From: an uncultured Clostridium sp.
GTDB taxonomy: Bacteria > Bacillota > Clostridia > TANB77 > CAG-508
Direction: 5' to 3'
Assembly (NCBI GenBank): GCA_900555085.1
Contig: USJU01000041.1
Coordinates: 1 to 12,444, forward strand
DNA length: 12,444 bases
The notes beneath the pieces are model-generated. The model did not search any database. It worked only from the letters and a program-made list of their open reading frames with translations, and had not been told where the DNA came from. Shown piece by piece: positions 1 to 7,102 of the stretch. A program made the translations under genes and the position numbers. Position 1 is the first letter of the stretch. Each line of letters begins with the position of its first letter.

Positions 1-1817
1 AAGAGCTTGATGCAGAGGGCATTGCATACAACAAGAATCTCGAAATCGGTATCATTTTTTATTCCTAAAAGCCATGGCCATGTTATTCCTTGATGGTAGC
101 TCATATCTCTTTTAAAACTATTTCCTTCGTATATGTCTATATAATTTTTTTCGCCTTTTGCTAAGGTCTTTAATCCATATTTATTTTTTAATTTTTTTGT
201 TGTGGTATTTAGCATTTCCTTTGCTATTTTTGTATTTGGTTCTATTACTGGATATGTTAGTGCTGTACTAAACAGTTGGTTAGGTCTTATTTTGCTATCT
301 CCTACAACATCATATAAACATTTTCTTTTTTCATTATAAAATTTAGCTTTAAAATTTCTTTTACATTTGTTAGCTTTCTTTAAGTATTCTTTTGCAAGTT
401 TTTCATCTTCAAATTTTAAAGATAATTTTTCTAATATTTTTAATGCATTATACCATAAAGCATTTATTTCTACTGCTTTTCCGTTTCTAGGTGTTGCAGC
501 TATTTCTTCATACTTTGCATCCATCCAAGTGTTTTGTGTTGTTGGTGTTCCGCTTACTATTAGTCCATCATTATCTAAATAAATGTTGTTATTATCTAAG
601 TCTATTCCTTTTTCATAATTTTCTACTATATTTTTTAAAACCTCATAAAATTCTTTTTTTACAAATTCAATATCTTCAGTATATTTTAAATATTTTGCTA
701 TTTGTTCAAATAATAATAATGAAGCATCTACGCTATTATATAATGGTGTATTATCCGCTTCTGAATAGCCATTTGGAACCAATCCTTGTTTTATATCGTG
801 TTTAAAGGTTAACAAAACTTCTTTTGCTAAATCATATCTTTTTGTTTTTAAAAGTAATCCTTCAAAAGATATTAAGCTATCTCTTCCCCAATCTAAAAAC
901 CATGGATAGCCCGCAATTATTGTATGCAACTTAAATTCTGGTCTATATACAATAAAATTATCTGTTGCAATTATAAATTCTTTTAACAATTTATCTTCTT
1001 CTTTTTTGTTTACAATCTTTGTTTCTTTTATTACTTTTTCTAATCTTTTCACTTCTTTTTTTATTAACTTTTCGCCGTCAACTTTATCTATGTTTTCTTC
1101 TAATGAGCACACAAAAGTAATTTTTTTATTTTCGTTTGGTTTTATTTTTATTTCATATATTCCAGAAACACTATGGTTTTCTTCTGGATAAAACCCTCTT
1201 TTTTCTTCCTCAATATAAAACATATTATTAAAATTATCATTTTCGTGTTTTATATATTTTCCTTCTGAACAATTAATATAAAAACTATTGTTTTCTATAC
1301 TAATTTTTATTTTATTATCTTTTATTTCTTCTTGTTTGAGATTGATTTTTTTATTTGTACTCATTGAATGAAAATCTCTAAAATTAACTATTGGAGCAAG
1401 TTTTAATTTAATTTCTTCATTTTTATTTTGTATTTCATAGAATACACAAACTGTATTTTTTCCATATTCCATACAAATTGTTTTCTTAACATTTATATCT
1501 CCTACCAGGTACTCAAATGTAGGAACATATTCTTTTTCAAAACTTGTTTGAAATTTATATCCTTGTGAAATATAGTTTTTGCACACATTTGTATATAATG
1601 GAATTTCTTTATTATTTATAGTAATACTTTCATCTAATTTAGATAGTATTAAATTTCTTTGTGCTGGTGGTTTTAGCGGAGCTATTAATAATCCGTGATA
1701 TCTTCTAGTATTTGCTCCTATTATTGTTGATGAGCAAAAGCCTCCTATTCCATTTGTAATTAGCCATTCTCTTTTTAAACCTTCTTGCAATTCTAGTTTT
1801 TCCTTAGTAAATTTCAT
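1..1817 (-). CDS. Glycogen debranching enzyme (amylo-alpha-1,6-glucosidase type), C-terminus missing
   Basis: Predicted to hydrolyse alpha-1,6 branch points of glycogen or related glucans in the cytoplasm. The start at 1817 is preceded by GGAGGAAT, and the frame stays open to the window edge (605 codons). Residues 23-46 carry the N-terminal signature with ANTRRYHGLLIA. The catalytic-domain signatures follow: PWFLDWGRDSL (DWGRD at 309-313), NTWMDA (TWMD 430-433), VEINALWYN (from 449) and SYHQGITWPWLLG (from 573). This is the bacterial GDE_N plus GDE_C arrangement; family members usually have roughly 650-700 residues. After WPWLLG the sequence stops resembling the family, because bases 1 to about 55 appear to come from ptsI. 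The real protein is therefore about 585 residues plus a missing tail. It is the last visible gene of the pilin-murB-yvcK operon, 29 nt after yvcK. Substrate specificity within the glucan debranching family cannot be told. Confidence 0.85.
   Translation of the reverse strand, partial: MKFTKEKLELQEGLKREWLITNGIGGFCSSTIIGANTRRYHGLLIAPLKPPAQRNLILSKLDESITINNKEIPLYTNVCKNYISQGYKFQTSFEKEYVPTFEYLVGDINVKKTICMEYGKNTVCVFYEIQNKNEEIKLKLAPIVNFRDFHSMSTNKKINLKQEEIKDNKIKISIENNSFYINCSEGKYIKHENDNFNNMFYIEEEKRGFYPEENHSVSGIYEIKIKPNENKKITFVCSLEENIDKVDGEKLIKKEVKRLEKVIKETKIVNKKEEDKLLKEFIIATDNFIVYRPEFKLHTIIAGYPWFLDWGRDSLISFEGLLLKTKRYDLAKEVLLTFKHDIKQGLVPNGYSEADNTPLYNSVDASLLLFEQIAKYLKYTEDIEFVKKEFYEVLKNIVENYEKGIDLDNNNIYLDNDGLIVSGTPTTQNTWMDAKYEEIAATPRNGKAVEINALWYNALKILEKLSLKFEDEKLAKEYLKKANKCKRNFKAKFYNEKRKCLYDVVGDSKIRPNQLFSTALTYPVIEPNTKIAKEMLNTTTKKLKNKYGLKTLAKGEKNYIDIYEGNSFKRDMSYHQGITWPWLLGIKNDTDFEILVVCNALCIKL
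3..53 (+). pseudogene. ptsI: Fragment of PTS enzyme I (ptsI) at window edge, probable chimeric join
   Basis: Read on the + strand from base 3, the first 50 or so bases encode ELDAEGIAYNKNLEIGI, then run into unrelated sequence and a stop at 66. This closely resembles the segment of phosphoenolpyruvate-protein phosphotransferase (PtsI) that normally reads '..L.AEGIAFDE.IEIGIMVEIPAA', part of the PEP-binding barrel domain. The match breaks just where '(M)VE.P' should follow. These bases are visibly richer in G and C than everything after them. On the opposite strand the same bases extend the debranching enzyme frame with residues unlike that family. I read this as two unrelated loci joined at about bases 50-60, most simply an assembly artefact; a real rearrangement is possible. 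The PtsI identification rests on a short stretch recognised by eye. Confidence 0.6.
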
Positions 1818-1846
1818 TTTATTCCTCCAAAACAATTTCTTTTGTG

Positions 1847-3379
1847 TTATTTTGTTTTTAATCTATTACGTCTTCGTGGTTTGGTATTTTCTTCTGCTTT
1901 TTCTTGCATTTTCATTTTATTTTTTCTTATATTTGCGTCTGTATTTCTTATAGATTGAATTCTATCTCCATATTGTTGTACAAATTTACTTTGTTTTCCT
2001 TGAACATGTTTTCTTTCTGGTTGTTTTTTATGTTTATTTGTTTTTGGTATATTTTTCATTTTTTTCTCATATTTTAATTTTGCATTCATCATAACATATT
2101 TAGGATCATTTTGTTTATCTTTAAATTTTAAATCCTCGCATATAATTTCTATAATTGCTGCTGCAACAGCATCTGGATTATGTCTTATTCTTTCATCTTG
2201 TATGTATGATAAATTTCTTTGAACAAGTTGTATTCCTTTTACATTGCTTTCATCCTGTTCTACAAGTTCTGAACCTTCTTTTATGTATTTCTTTATATAT
2301 TCTGGAACAACTTCTCCTGAATCGTAAATACAAAAATCTATAATATCTTGTCCAACATGGTCTGTTATTGCTTTAATATGTTCAGACATTGTATAATTAT
2401 CTGTTTGTCCTTGTTCTGTCATTATGTTATTAACATATACTTTAATTGCTTTACTTTCTTTTATAGCTTTTATAACTCCATTTACTAATAAGCAGGGAAT
2501 AACATTTGTATATAAACTTCCTGGTCCATATACTATGCAATCTGCTTCTTTTATTGCTTTTACCACCTCTGGTGTTGTTCTACAATTTGTTGGATTCAAA
2601 TATATTCTGTTTATTTTAGTAATTTTTGAATATACCATTTCTGGAATTTTCTCTTTTTCTTTTACTACCATTCCATTCTCAAGTTCTGCACATATTTCCA
2701 TTTCATCTAATGTAACCGGTAAAACTTTTCCTGTAATATTTAAAATTTTATTTGTACTTTCTATAGCTTTTGAAAAATTATTGTTATTATGCGCTATTGT
2801 TGAAAATAAAATATCACTAAATTTTGTTCCTCTTAAATTTTCTGTTCTAAATCTGTAATTTAAAAGAGCTTCCATATTATCTTCGTCTTTTGATAAGGCA
2901 ATTATTCCATCCTTTATATCGTCCATTGGTAATATGTCTAAATTATTCTCATTTTTCTTACCATAATTTGAAACAGAAACAATAGCTGTTATATTGTTAG
3001 TATATTTTTTTAGTCCTTTTAAAACAGTATCTAACCCAGAGCCTCCACCTAAAACAACAACTTTAGGTCCTTGTTCATATATCTTTTTATTAAAAATTAA
3101 AGAATTAACATTAACCTTTTTTTCTTGTTTTAATCTATCATCACTTGCTTCTATTAAAATCTCTAATGTTCTTTTTTGAATTGAAATTATTCCCACAACA
3201 ATAAGTGTAAATCCTAAAACAAATGAACCAACTATTTTTAATAGTTCTGCAACATTTAACTCTTTTGCTACCATTATTTTAGATATTCCTAAACATGCAA
3301 ATACCACTCCAATTAAAATTGCAAATATCCATCTTTTTATTTTTGTATTTGCCTTTAACCATTCTAACATTCCTTTCAT
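1847..3379 (-). CDS. yvcK: YvcK-family (gluconeogenesis factor, CofD-like) protein with membrane anchor and basic tail
   Basis: YvcK proteins bind UDP-N-acetylglucosamine and are needed in Bacillus for growth on gluconeogenic carbon and for normal cell shape. This 510-residue copy has two N-terminal hydrophobic segments (about 16-37 and 46-67), then the CofD/YvcK domain: KVVVLGGGSGLDTVLKGL (106-123), ITGKVLPVTLDE (215-226), VYGPGSLYTNVIPCLL (283-298) and the NNIMTEQGQTDNYT region (317-330). Residues 435-510 form a Lys/Arg-rich, probably disordered tail. B. subtilis YvcK is about 317 residues, so the anchor and tail are additions; membrane-anchored forms do occur in Clostridia. The usual DDGGSSG and PPGDIRN loops are replaced here by SNYGKKNENN and LPMDDIKDG (137-158). 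AAAGGAGAA precedes the start, 13 nt after murB. The rapZ and whiA neighbours common in Firmicutes are absent. Family is clear; ligand binding is doubtful. Confidence 0.88.
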   Translation of the reverse strand: MKGMLEWLKANTKIKRWIFAILIGVVFACLGISKIMVAKELNVAELLKIVGSFVLGFTLIVVGIISIQKRTLEILIEASDDRLKQEKKVNVNSLIFNKKIYEQGPKVVVLGGGSGLDTVLKGLKKYTNNITAIVSVSNYGKKNENNLDILPMDDIKDGIIALSKDEDNMEALLNYRFRTENLRGTKFSDILFSTIAHNNNNFSKAIESTNKILNITGKVLPVTLDEMEICAELENGMVVKEKEKIPEMVYSKITKINRIYLNPTNCRTTPEVVKAIKEADCIVYGPGSLYTNVIPCLLVNGVIKAIKESKAIKVYVNNIMTEQGQTDNYTMSEHIKAITDHVGQDIIDFCIYDSGEVVPEYIKKYIKEGSELVEQDESNVKGIQLVQRNLSYIQDERIRHNPDAVAAAIIEIICEDLKFKDKQNDPKYVMMNAKLKYEKKMKNIPKTNKHKKQPERKHVQGKQSKFVQQYGDRIQSIRNTDANIRKNKMKMQEKAEENTKPRRRNRLKTK

Positions 3380-3392
3380 AGTACATTCTCCT

Positions 3393-4295
3393 TTAAATAA
3401 TTTCTATTTCTAGTTCTATTTTTTTATTAAATTTTTCATATACTATCTTTTGTACTTCTTCAATTAAATTTATAATATCTGTTGCTGTTGCATTGTTTTT
3501 ATTTATTATAAATCCAGCATGTTTTTCTGAAACTTGAGCCCCTCCTATTGTAAAACCTTTAAGTCCTGCATCATCTATAAGTTTAGCTGTTATAAAATCT
3601 GTGCCTCTTTTAAATGTGCTACCAGCACTTGGGTATTCTATTGGTTGTTTTTCAATCCTAAACTGTTTGTATTCATCCATTTTTTGTTTTATTTCTGCTA
3701 TATTACCTTTTTGTAATTTTAATATTGCTTTAATTATAATTAAATTACTATTTTTAAATTTGCTATTTCTATATTCAAAATTGCATTCTTCACTTTTTAT
3801 TGTTTTTAATTCATTATTTTCGCAGTTGTAATATGTAACAGAATACACAATATCTTTCATCTCTGTTCCATGAGCTCCAGCATTCATAACCATTGCTCCG
3901 CCTATTGTTCCTGGTATTCCAGAAGCAAATTCAAAACCTGCTAGTTTGTTTTGTAACAATTTTTGAGCAAGCATTCCATTTTTTACTCCTGCCCCAACTT
4001 CTACTATATTTTCTTTAATTTCAATGCTATTGAAATTTGGTTTTATTATTGCTCCTCTATAGCCTTCATCTTTAACCAGTATATTACTTCCGTTTCCAAT
4101 AATTTTATATTCTATTTTTTCATGTTTTAATATCTTAATTGTTTCTCGTAATTGACTCATTGTTTCTACTGTTATAAATAAGTCTGCTGATCCTCCTACT
4201 TTAAAAGATGTATGTTTGCTCATCATTTCGTGTTTTAAAATTTTTTCTTTTGGAATACATTTTATTAAATTGCTATATGCATTTTCTATATTCAT
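3393..4295 (-). CDS. murB: UDP-N-acetylenolpyruvoylglucosamine reductase
   Basis: MurB reduces UDP-GlcNAc-enolpyruvate to UDP-N-acetylmuramate with NADPH and bound FAD, the second committed step of peptidoglycan precursor synthesis in the cytoplasm. The 300 residues match a full-length MurB. FAD-binding motifs are KHTSFKVGGSADLF (27-40), IIGNGSNILVKDEGYRG (65-81) and FASGIPGTIGGAMVMNAGAHG (123-143). Catalytic-region motifs are EYRNSKF (174-180, Arg176), YPSAGSTFKR (221-230, proton donor Ser226) and the C-terminal LEIEII, whose Glu298 aligns with the catalytic Glu of E. coli MurB. The short YRNS form without the type I insertion indicates type II MurB, as in other Firmicutes. GGAGGA lies 4 nt upstream of the ATG and abuts the stop of the preceding pseudopilin gene (11-nt gap), so the two are probably cotranscribed, with yvcK following after 13 nt. 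Confidence 0.97.
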   Translation of the reverse strand: MNIENAYSNLIKCIPKEKILKHEMMSKHTSFKVGGSADLFITVETMSQLRETIKILKHEKIEYKIIGNGSNILVKDEGYRGAIIKPNFNSIEIKENIVEVGAGVKNGMLAQKLLQNKLAGFEFASGIPGTIGGAMVMNAGAHGTEMKDIVYSVTYYNCENNELKTIKSEECNFEYRNSKFKNSNLIIIKAILKLQKGNIAEIKQKMDEYKQFRIEKQPIEYPSAGSTFKRGTDFITAKLIDDAGLKGFTIGGAQVSEKHAGFIINKNNATATDIINLIEEVQKIVYEKFNKKIELEIEII

Positions 4296-4306
4296 ATATT
4301 CCTCCT

Positions 4307-4711
4307 TTAATTGCCTTTCAAATGTATTTCTTCACCTTTAGAGTTTTTAGGTGTTGTTTTATTTATTACTTCACCTGTATTATATTTAACTATATATGTA
4401 TCTTTTGGATTTTCCATTCCAATTTCTTGTAAATCATTTACGTTTAATAAATAATATTCTCCATCTTCAGTTTCATTTCCATTTTCATCACATTTTGCAC
4501 CTACCAATAAGCTTGTATCTTTAACTGCTAAATATTTTTGATATTGTGAAATTACTGCTGTTTGCACTTCCTTTGCTTCTGTTTCTAATACATTATCTTT
4601 GTAACTTGTAACTGAAACATTTCCAATTCCAGCAGAAACTCCTGCTAATATTAATAAAACTACAATTATAATTACAAGTGTAACTATAGTAACTCCTTTA
4701 TTTTTTTTCAT
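4307..4711 (-). CDS. Small prepilin-like (type IV pilin/pseudopilin) protein, first gene of the murB operon
   Basis: The 134-residue product begins MKKNKGVTIVTLVIIIVV. This is a short basic leader, a probable prepilin-peptidase site after Gly6, and one hydrophobic helix (7-27). The usual Glu at mature position 5 is Thr. The rest is soluble; residues 85-115 (YYLLNVNDLQ to YIVKYNTGEVI) resemble the compact pilin-like domain common in Clostridia. Such proteins are cleaved by a prepilin peptidase and act as pilus, pseudopilus or surface subunits in the cell envelope; the precise role here is unknown. An in-frame ATG at 4771 would lengthen the protein by 20 residues, but it lies at the promoter -35 and has no ribosome site. 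The ATG at 4711 has AAAGGAAG upstream, so it is preferred. The stop is 11 nt from the murB start. No pilus assembly genes are in the window. Confidence 0.82.
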   Translation of the reverse strand: MKKNKGVTIVTLVIIIVVLLILAGVSAGIGNVSVTSYKDNVLETEAKEVQTAVISQYQKYLAVKDTSLLVGAKCDENGNETEDGEYYLLNVNDLQEIGMENPKDTYIVKYNTGEVINKTTPKNSKGEEIHLKGN

Positions 4712-4742
4712 ACTTATTCTTCCTTTGCATAAATTCTTGTAA

Positions 4743-4771
4743 ATTTTATCATTTTTTATATAAAAATACAA
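4743..4771 (-). promoter_or_regulatory. Promoter of the pseudopilin-murB-yvcK-debranching operon
   Basis: On the minus strand: TTGTAT (4771-4766), a 17-nt spacer, TAAAAT (4748-4743), with TGA directly before the -10 (extended -10). It resembles a vegetative sigma-A promoter, would start RNA near 4736 and leave a leader of about 25 nt before the ATG at 4711. A 13-nt direct repeat, TTTTTTATATAAA, lies at 4752-4764 (inside the spacer) and at 4781-4793. Confidence 0.65.
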
Positions 4772-4826
4772 GGATTTAATTTTTTTATATAAAGATTTTT
4801 TAAATTTTGCTAAAGAAATATAATTA

Positions 4827-4873
4827 CAAGAAAAAAGCGTACAAATTCATATTTCAAAATTTATACACTTTTT
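4827..4873 (-). terminator. Terminator after the pilin/FGE-fold gene
   Basis: On the minus strand AAAAAGTGTATAAATT (4873-4858) pairs with AATTTGTACGCTTTTT (4847-4832) over 16 positions, including two G-U wobbles, around a 10-nt loop. TTTTTTC follows. It begins 39 nt past the stop at 4912. The + strand reading also ends in a T run, so it may work both ways. Confidence 0.75.
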
Positions 4874-4911
4874 TATTTTATATATTTTTTCACATTTTTA
4901 TTTATTGTGTT

Positions 4912-6233
4912 CTACTGAATATAAAGTGCTACACGGAATCCAATACCACAACTAACATAATCATTATTGCCATCTCCTCTATATATTGATGGCCAATCTA
5001 CTGTAGTATTATTAGCACTACCACCTCGAAAGATACAACTGTTAGTATATTTTTCCGCTGTCCATTCCCATACATTTCCTCCTAAGTCTGCTATATTTTT
5101 CTTTATTCCATTAGTATTTAAACCTGATGCATGATAATAAAATGGATATGATGAACCATCGTTATTTCCTGTTCTTGTAAATGTTCCTTCTTCATTATTG
5201 TATCCCATTGGGTTCCTGTAATTAAACCACTTTTTGTTGTTCCATATATTGTGTTATTATTTATCATTGCCTGGGCTACTGTATTTGCATTATTATAATC
5301 TATATAATTCCATATTTTTGCTCCTGGTTTGCTTACTGCTGTTGTATTTGTATTATTGTTTGTTTCTGCATTTTGCTCTAATGTTTCTGTTGTTAGTCCT
5401 GCTTCATATCTTGCTACATAAAAACCATGATATGTATTTATTTGTGCATTTTCTGTTACTGGTATTGCATCTGTATCATCACTACATTCTGAATATGATG
5501 TTCCTAATGTGCACCATTTTTTATATTCTACGTTTGTTCCATCTACCGGCACCCATACAAATTCGTTTCCTATTGTATCTCTTATTACTAAACCTTCGTT
5601 CCATCCTGTTACTTCTGTTTGTGTTTTATCTGTATATGTCCATTTTGCTGTATTTGTATCTATTGATTTAAATCCTTGTGGTATTACTGGATTTTTATAG
5701 CTATATCCTGTTATTGTTCCTGCTAGTGTTCTATTTTTACCATCATCATTTTTTCCTTTCGTGCTATCTATTGCTCCTGATGATGCATTTGCTATTTCTT
5801 CTGCTATATTTATTTCTGTGCTTCCTATTTTTATTTTTCCATTTTCTATTTTGTAGCCTTCTTCTGCTAATTTATCTTCTATTGGTTGTAATAATTCTTC
5901 ATCACTCTTGGCTTTTGAATCGTTTGTGCTTTTGTATGCTTCGTTTTCTAATACTTGCATTCCTATTATTTCTTTTGCTGTTGAAATTTGTGTTTGTTCT
6001 TTTGCTTTGTTTGCTTTTCCGAATAGTCCGCTTTCTCCCATTACCATGTTTAAGGTTACACCTGCAAGGATTAATAATACAATTATGGTTATTATTAGGG
6101 CAATTAGGGTGATGGCGGAATTTGACATTGGTTTATTGGTATATTTTTTATTTTCTAACGGGTCGCCTAAGGACGCCTCCCCTACAACGTTTGATTTATA
6201 TTTGTTTAATGTTTCAATACAATATTTTTTCAT
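4912..6233 (-). pseudogene. Prepilin-anchored FGE-sulfatase/C-type-lectin-fold protein, interrupted by a frameshift
   Basis: Frame 1 runs from the ATG at 6233 to a stop at 5118 (371 aa). The missing family C-terminus continues in the -1 frame, down to the stop at 4912. Frame 1 carries a 35-40 residue leader, a pilin-type helix ITLIALIITIIVLLILAG (41-58), a linker, then FGE-fold signatures NEFVWVPVDG (223-232), HGFYVARYEAG (269-279) and GLITGTQWD (336-344). The other frame supplies ASGLNTNG, IADLGGNVWEWTAE, FRGGS and GIGFRVALYIQ. The switch lies between TQWDTIM and TRTGNND, about 5195-5160; one missing base there would explain it. Restored, the protein has about 440 residues. The catalytic cysteine pair of true formylglycine-generating enzymes, just after RGGS, is absent, so a binding or adhesin role at the cell surface is likelier than sulfatase activation. 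GGAG lies upstream of the start. Sequencing error and real decay cannot be separated here. Confidence 0.72.
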
Positions 6234-6260
6234 TTGTTTGCATCTCCTTCTTTTGTTTTT

Positions 6261-6278
6261 GACACAGTGTTCTGTGCC
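6261..6278 (-). promoter_or_regulatory. Hairpin in the 5' leader of the pilin/FGE-fold gene
   Basis: On the minus strand GGCACAG, loop AACA, CTGTGTC form a 7-bp stem with one G-U pair. It starts about 5-6 nt after the predicted RNA start and about 15 nt before the ribosome site. It could stabilise the 5' end of the message or, as DNA, serve as an operator. No known motif is recognised. Confidence 0.4.
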
Positions 6279-6289
6279 TATACATTTAA

Positions 6290-6318
6290 ATTATATATTA
6301 ACGTTTTTTTTATTACAA
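6290..6318 (-). promoter_or_regulatory. Promoter of the pilin/FGE-fold gene
   Basis: On the minus strand: TTGTAA (6318-6313), a 17-nt spacer, and a perfect TATAAT (6295-6290). This is a strong sigma-A type match, giving a leader of about 50 nt to the ATG at 6233. The gene therefore appears to be its own transcription unit. Confidence 0.75.
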
Positions 6319-6368
6319 TAGTTTTTAATAAAATTCTAAAATCTGAATATAGTTATAAATCAATATTT

Positions 6369-7019
6369 TCACATTACTAAAAATGCTAATAAACATGAAA
6401 TTAATGGCACTGTTATATTGTCTGTTCCTTTTATTGAAACTGCTTCTATTATTGTCATTATTGTTGCTATTAGTATTGATTTTATAATCCACATGTTTAC
6501 TCCATAAAATGCCATAAAAATAGCTGTTATTATTAGTGTAATTATAAACATTGTTAATGATCCTGCTATTGTTTTTGTGGTGTTTCCTATTTTATATTGT
6601 TTGCTTTTTACTTTTTTTCCAACTATTGCAGCAAATCCATCTCCAAAACCCATTGTGAATACTCCTACTAAACCTAATTCTGGTTTATTTATAATGAATG
6701 TTAATATTATTAGAATTAATAAAGATAGTGCATAGTATACTGTTCCATAACCATCTTTTTTTTCTTCTTCTCTTTCCATTACTTTTATTAAGTCTTTTTT
6801 TACAGATATATAATTTAATATAACAAATGTTATTGGTGGTATTATAGCAAACCATATATTATCAAAAAATGCCAGTGCAATTACCCACCAAAATGAAAGT
6901 GTTATATGTATGTATTTTCTGCTTGCTTCTTTTCCTTTTTTTTCTATAAGTTTTGCTGATATTATTACTGCAAACACAAATATATATGATACTATTATTC
7001 CTATTATATTTTTTAGCAT
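6369..7019 (-). CDS. Diacylglycerol/polyprenol kinase family membrane protein (SEC59/DGK1/VTE5-like)
   Basis: A 216-residue integral membrane protein with about six or seven hydrophobic segments. It belongs to the CTP-dependent lipid-alcohol kinase family that includes yeast dolichol kinase and Dgk1 and plant phytol kinase. Supporting motifs are RKYIHI (34-39), the conserved GFGDGFAAIVGKK (124-136), KTIAGS (149-154) and GTDNITVP (198-205). The predicted reaction is phosphorylation of a membrane lipid alcohol such as diacylglycerol, a polyprenol or phytol; the substrate cannot be told from sequence. In this context, recycling of undecaprenol or diacylglycerol for cell-envelope synthesis is plausible but is inference. 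The ATG at 7019 has AAAGGAAAA upstream. The gene follows clpX in the same direction, but the clpX terminator and its own promoter separate them. I see no convincing terminator after its stop. Confidence 0.8.
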   Translation of the reverse strand: MLKNIIGIIVSYIFVFAVIISAKLIEKKGKEASRKYIHITLSFWWVIALAFFDNIWFAIIPPITFVILNYISVKKDLIKVMEREEEKKDGYGTVYYALSLLILIILTFIINKPELGLVGVFTMGFGDGFAAIVGKKVKSKQYKIGNTTKTIAGSLTMFIITLIITAIFMAFYGVNMWIIKSILIATIMTIIEAVSIKGTDNITVPLISCLLAFLVM

Positions 7020-7049
7020 TTTTATTTTTCCTTTCTTTTTTGCTTTATT

Positions 7050-7078
7050 ATCATACCATATTTTTTTTTATTTTTAAA
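7050..7078 (-). promoter_or_regulatory. Promoter of the lipid-kinase gene
   Basis: On the minus strand: TTTAAA (7078-7073), a 17-nt spacer, TATGAT (7055-7050), with TGG directly before the -10 (extended -10). The leader to the ATG at 7019 would be about 25 nt. The -35 match is only moderate in an A-rich stretch. Confidence 0.5.
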
Positions 7079-7102
7079 GACATATTAGAAATTTCTTATA
7101 AC

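Noticed and set aside
4712..4771. Upstream ATG at 4771 as start of the pseudopilin
   Set aside because: It overlaps the -35 box of the promoter, adds a non-prepilin leader and has no ribosome site.
4912..5060. Variable region of a diversity-generating retroelement
   Set aside because: The fold and position fit, but no template repeat, reverse transcriptase or accessory gene is in the window, so it is not called as a feature.
5118..5208. Programmed -1 ribosomal frameshift
   Set aside because: No slippery heptamer in the right frame and no clear downstream stem-loop or pseudoknot; a lost base explains the data more simply.
5678..6112. Long + strand open frames rich in Leu, Phe and Ser opposite the real genes (also at 6953, 7167, 2424 and elsewhere)
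   Set aside because: They lie antisense to well-supported genes, have leucine/phenylalanine-rich shadow compositions and no convincing ribosome sites.
6069..6128. Internal ATG at 6128 as start of the pilin/FGE-fold gene
   Set aside because: It would give a short prepilin leader but has no ribosome site, whereas the ATG at 6233 has GGAG and a perfect promoter.
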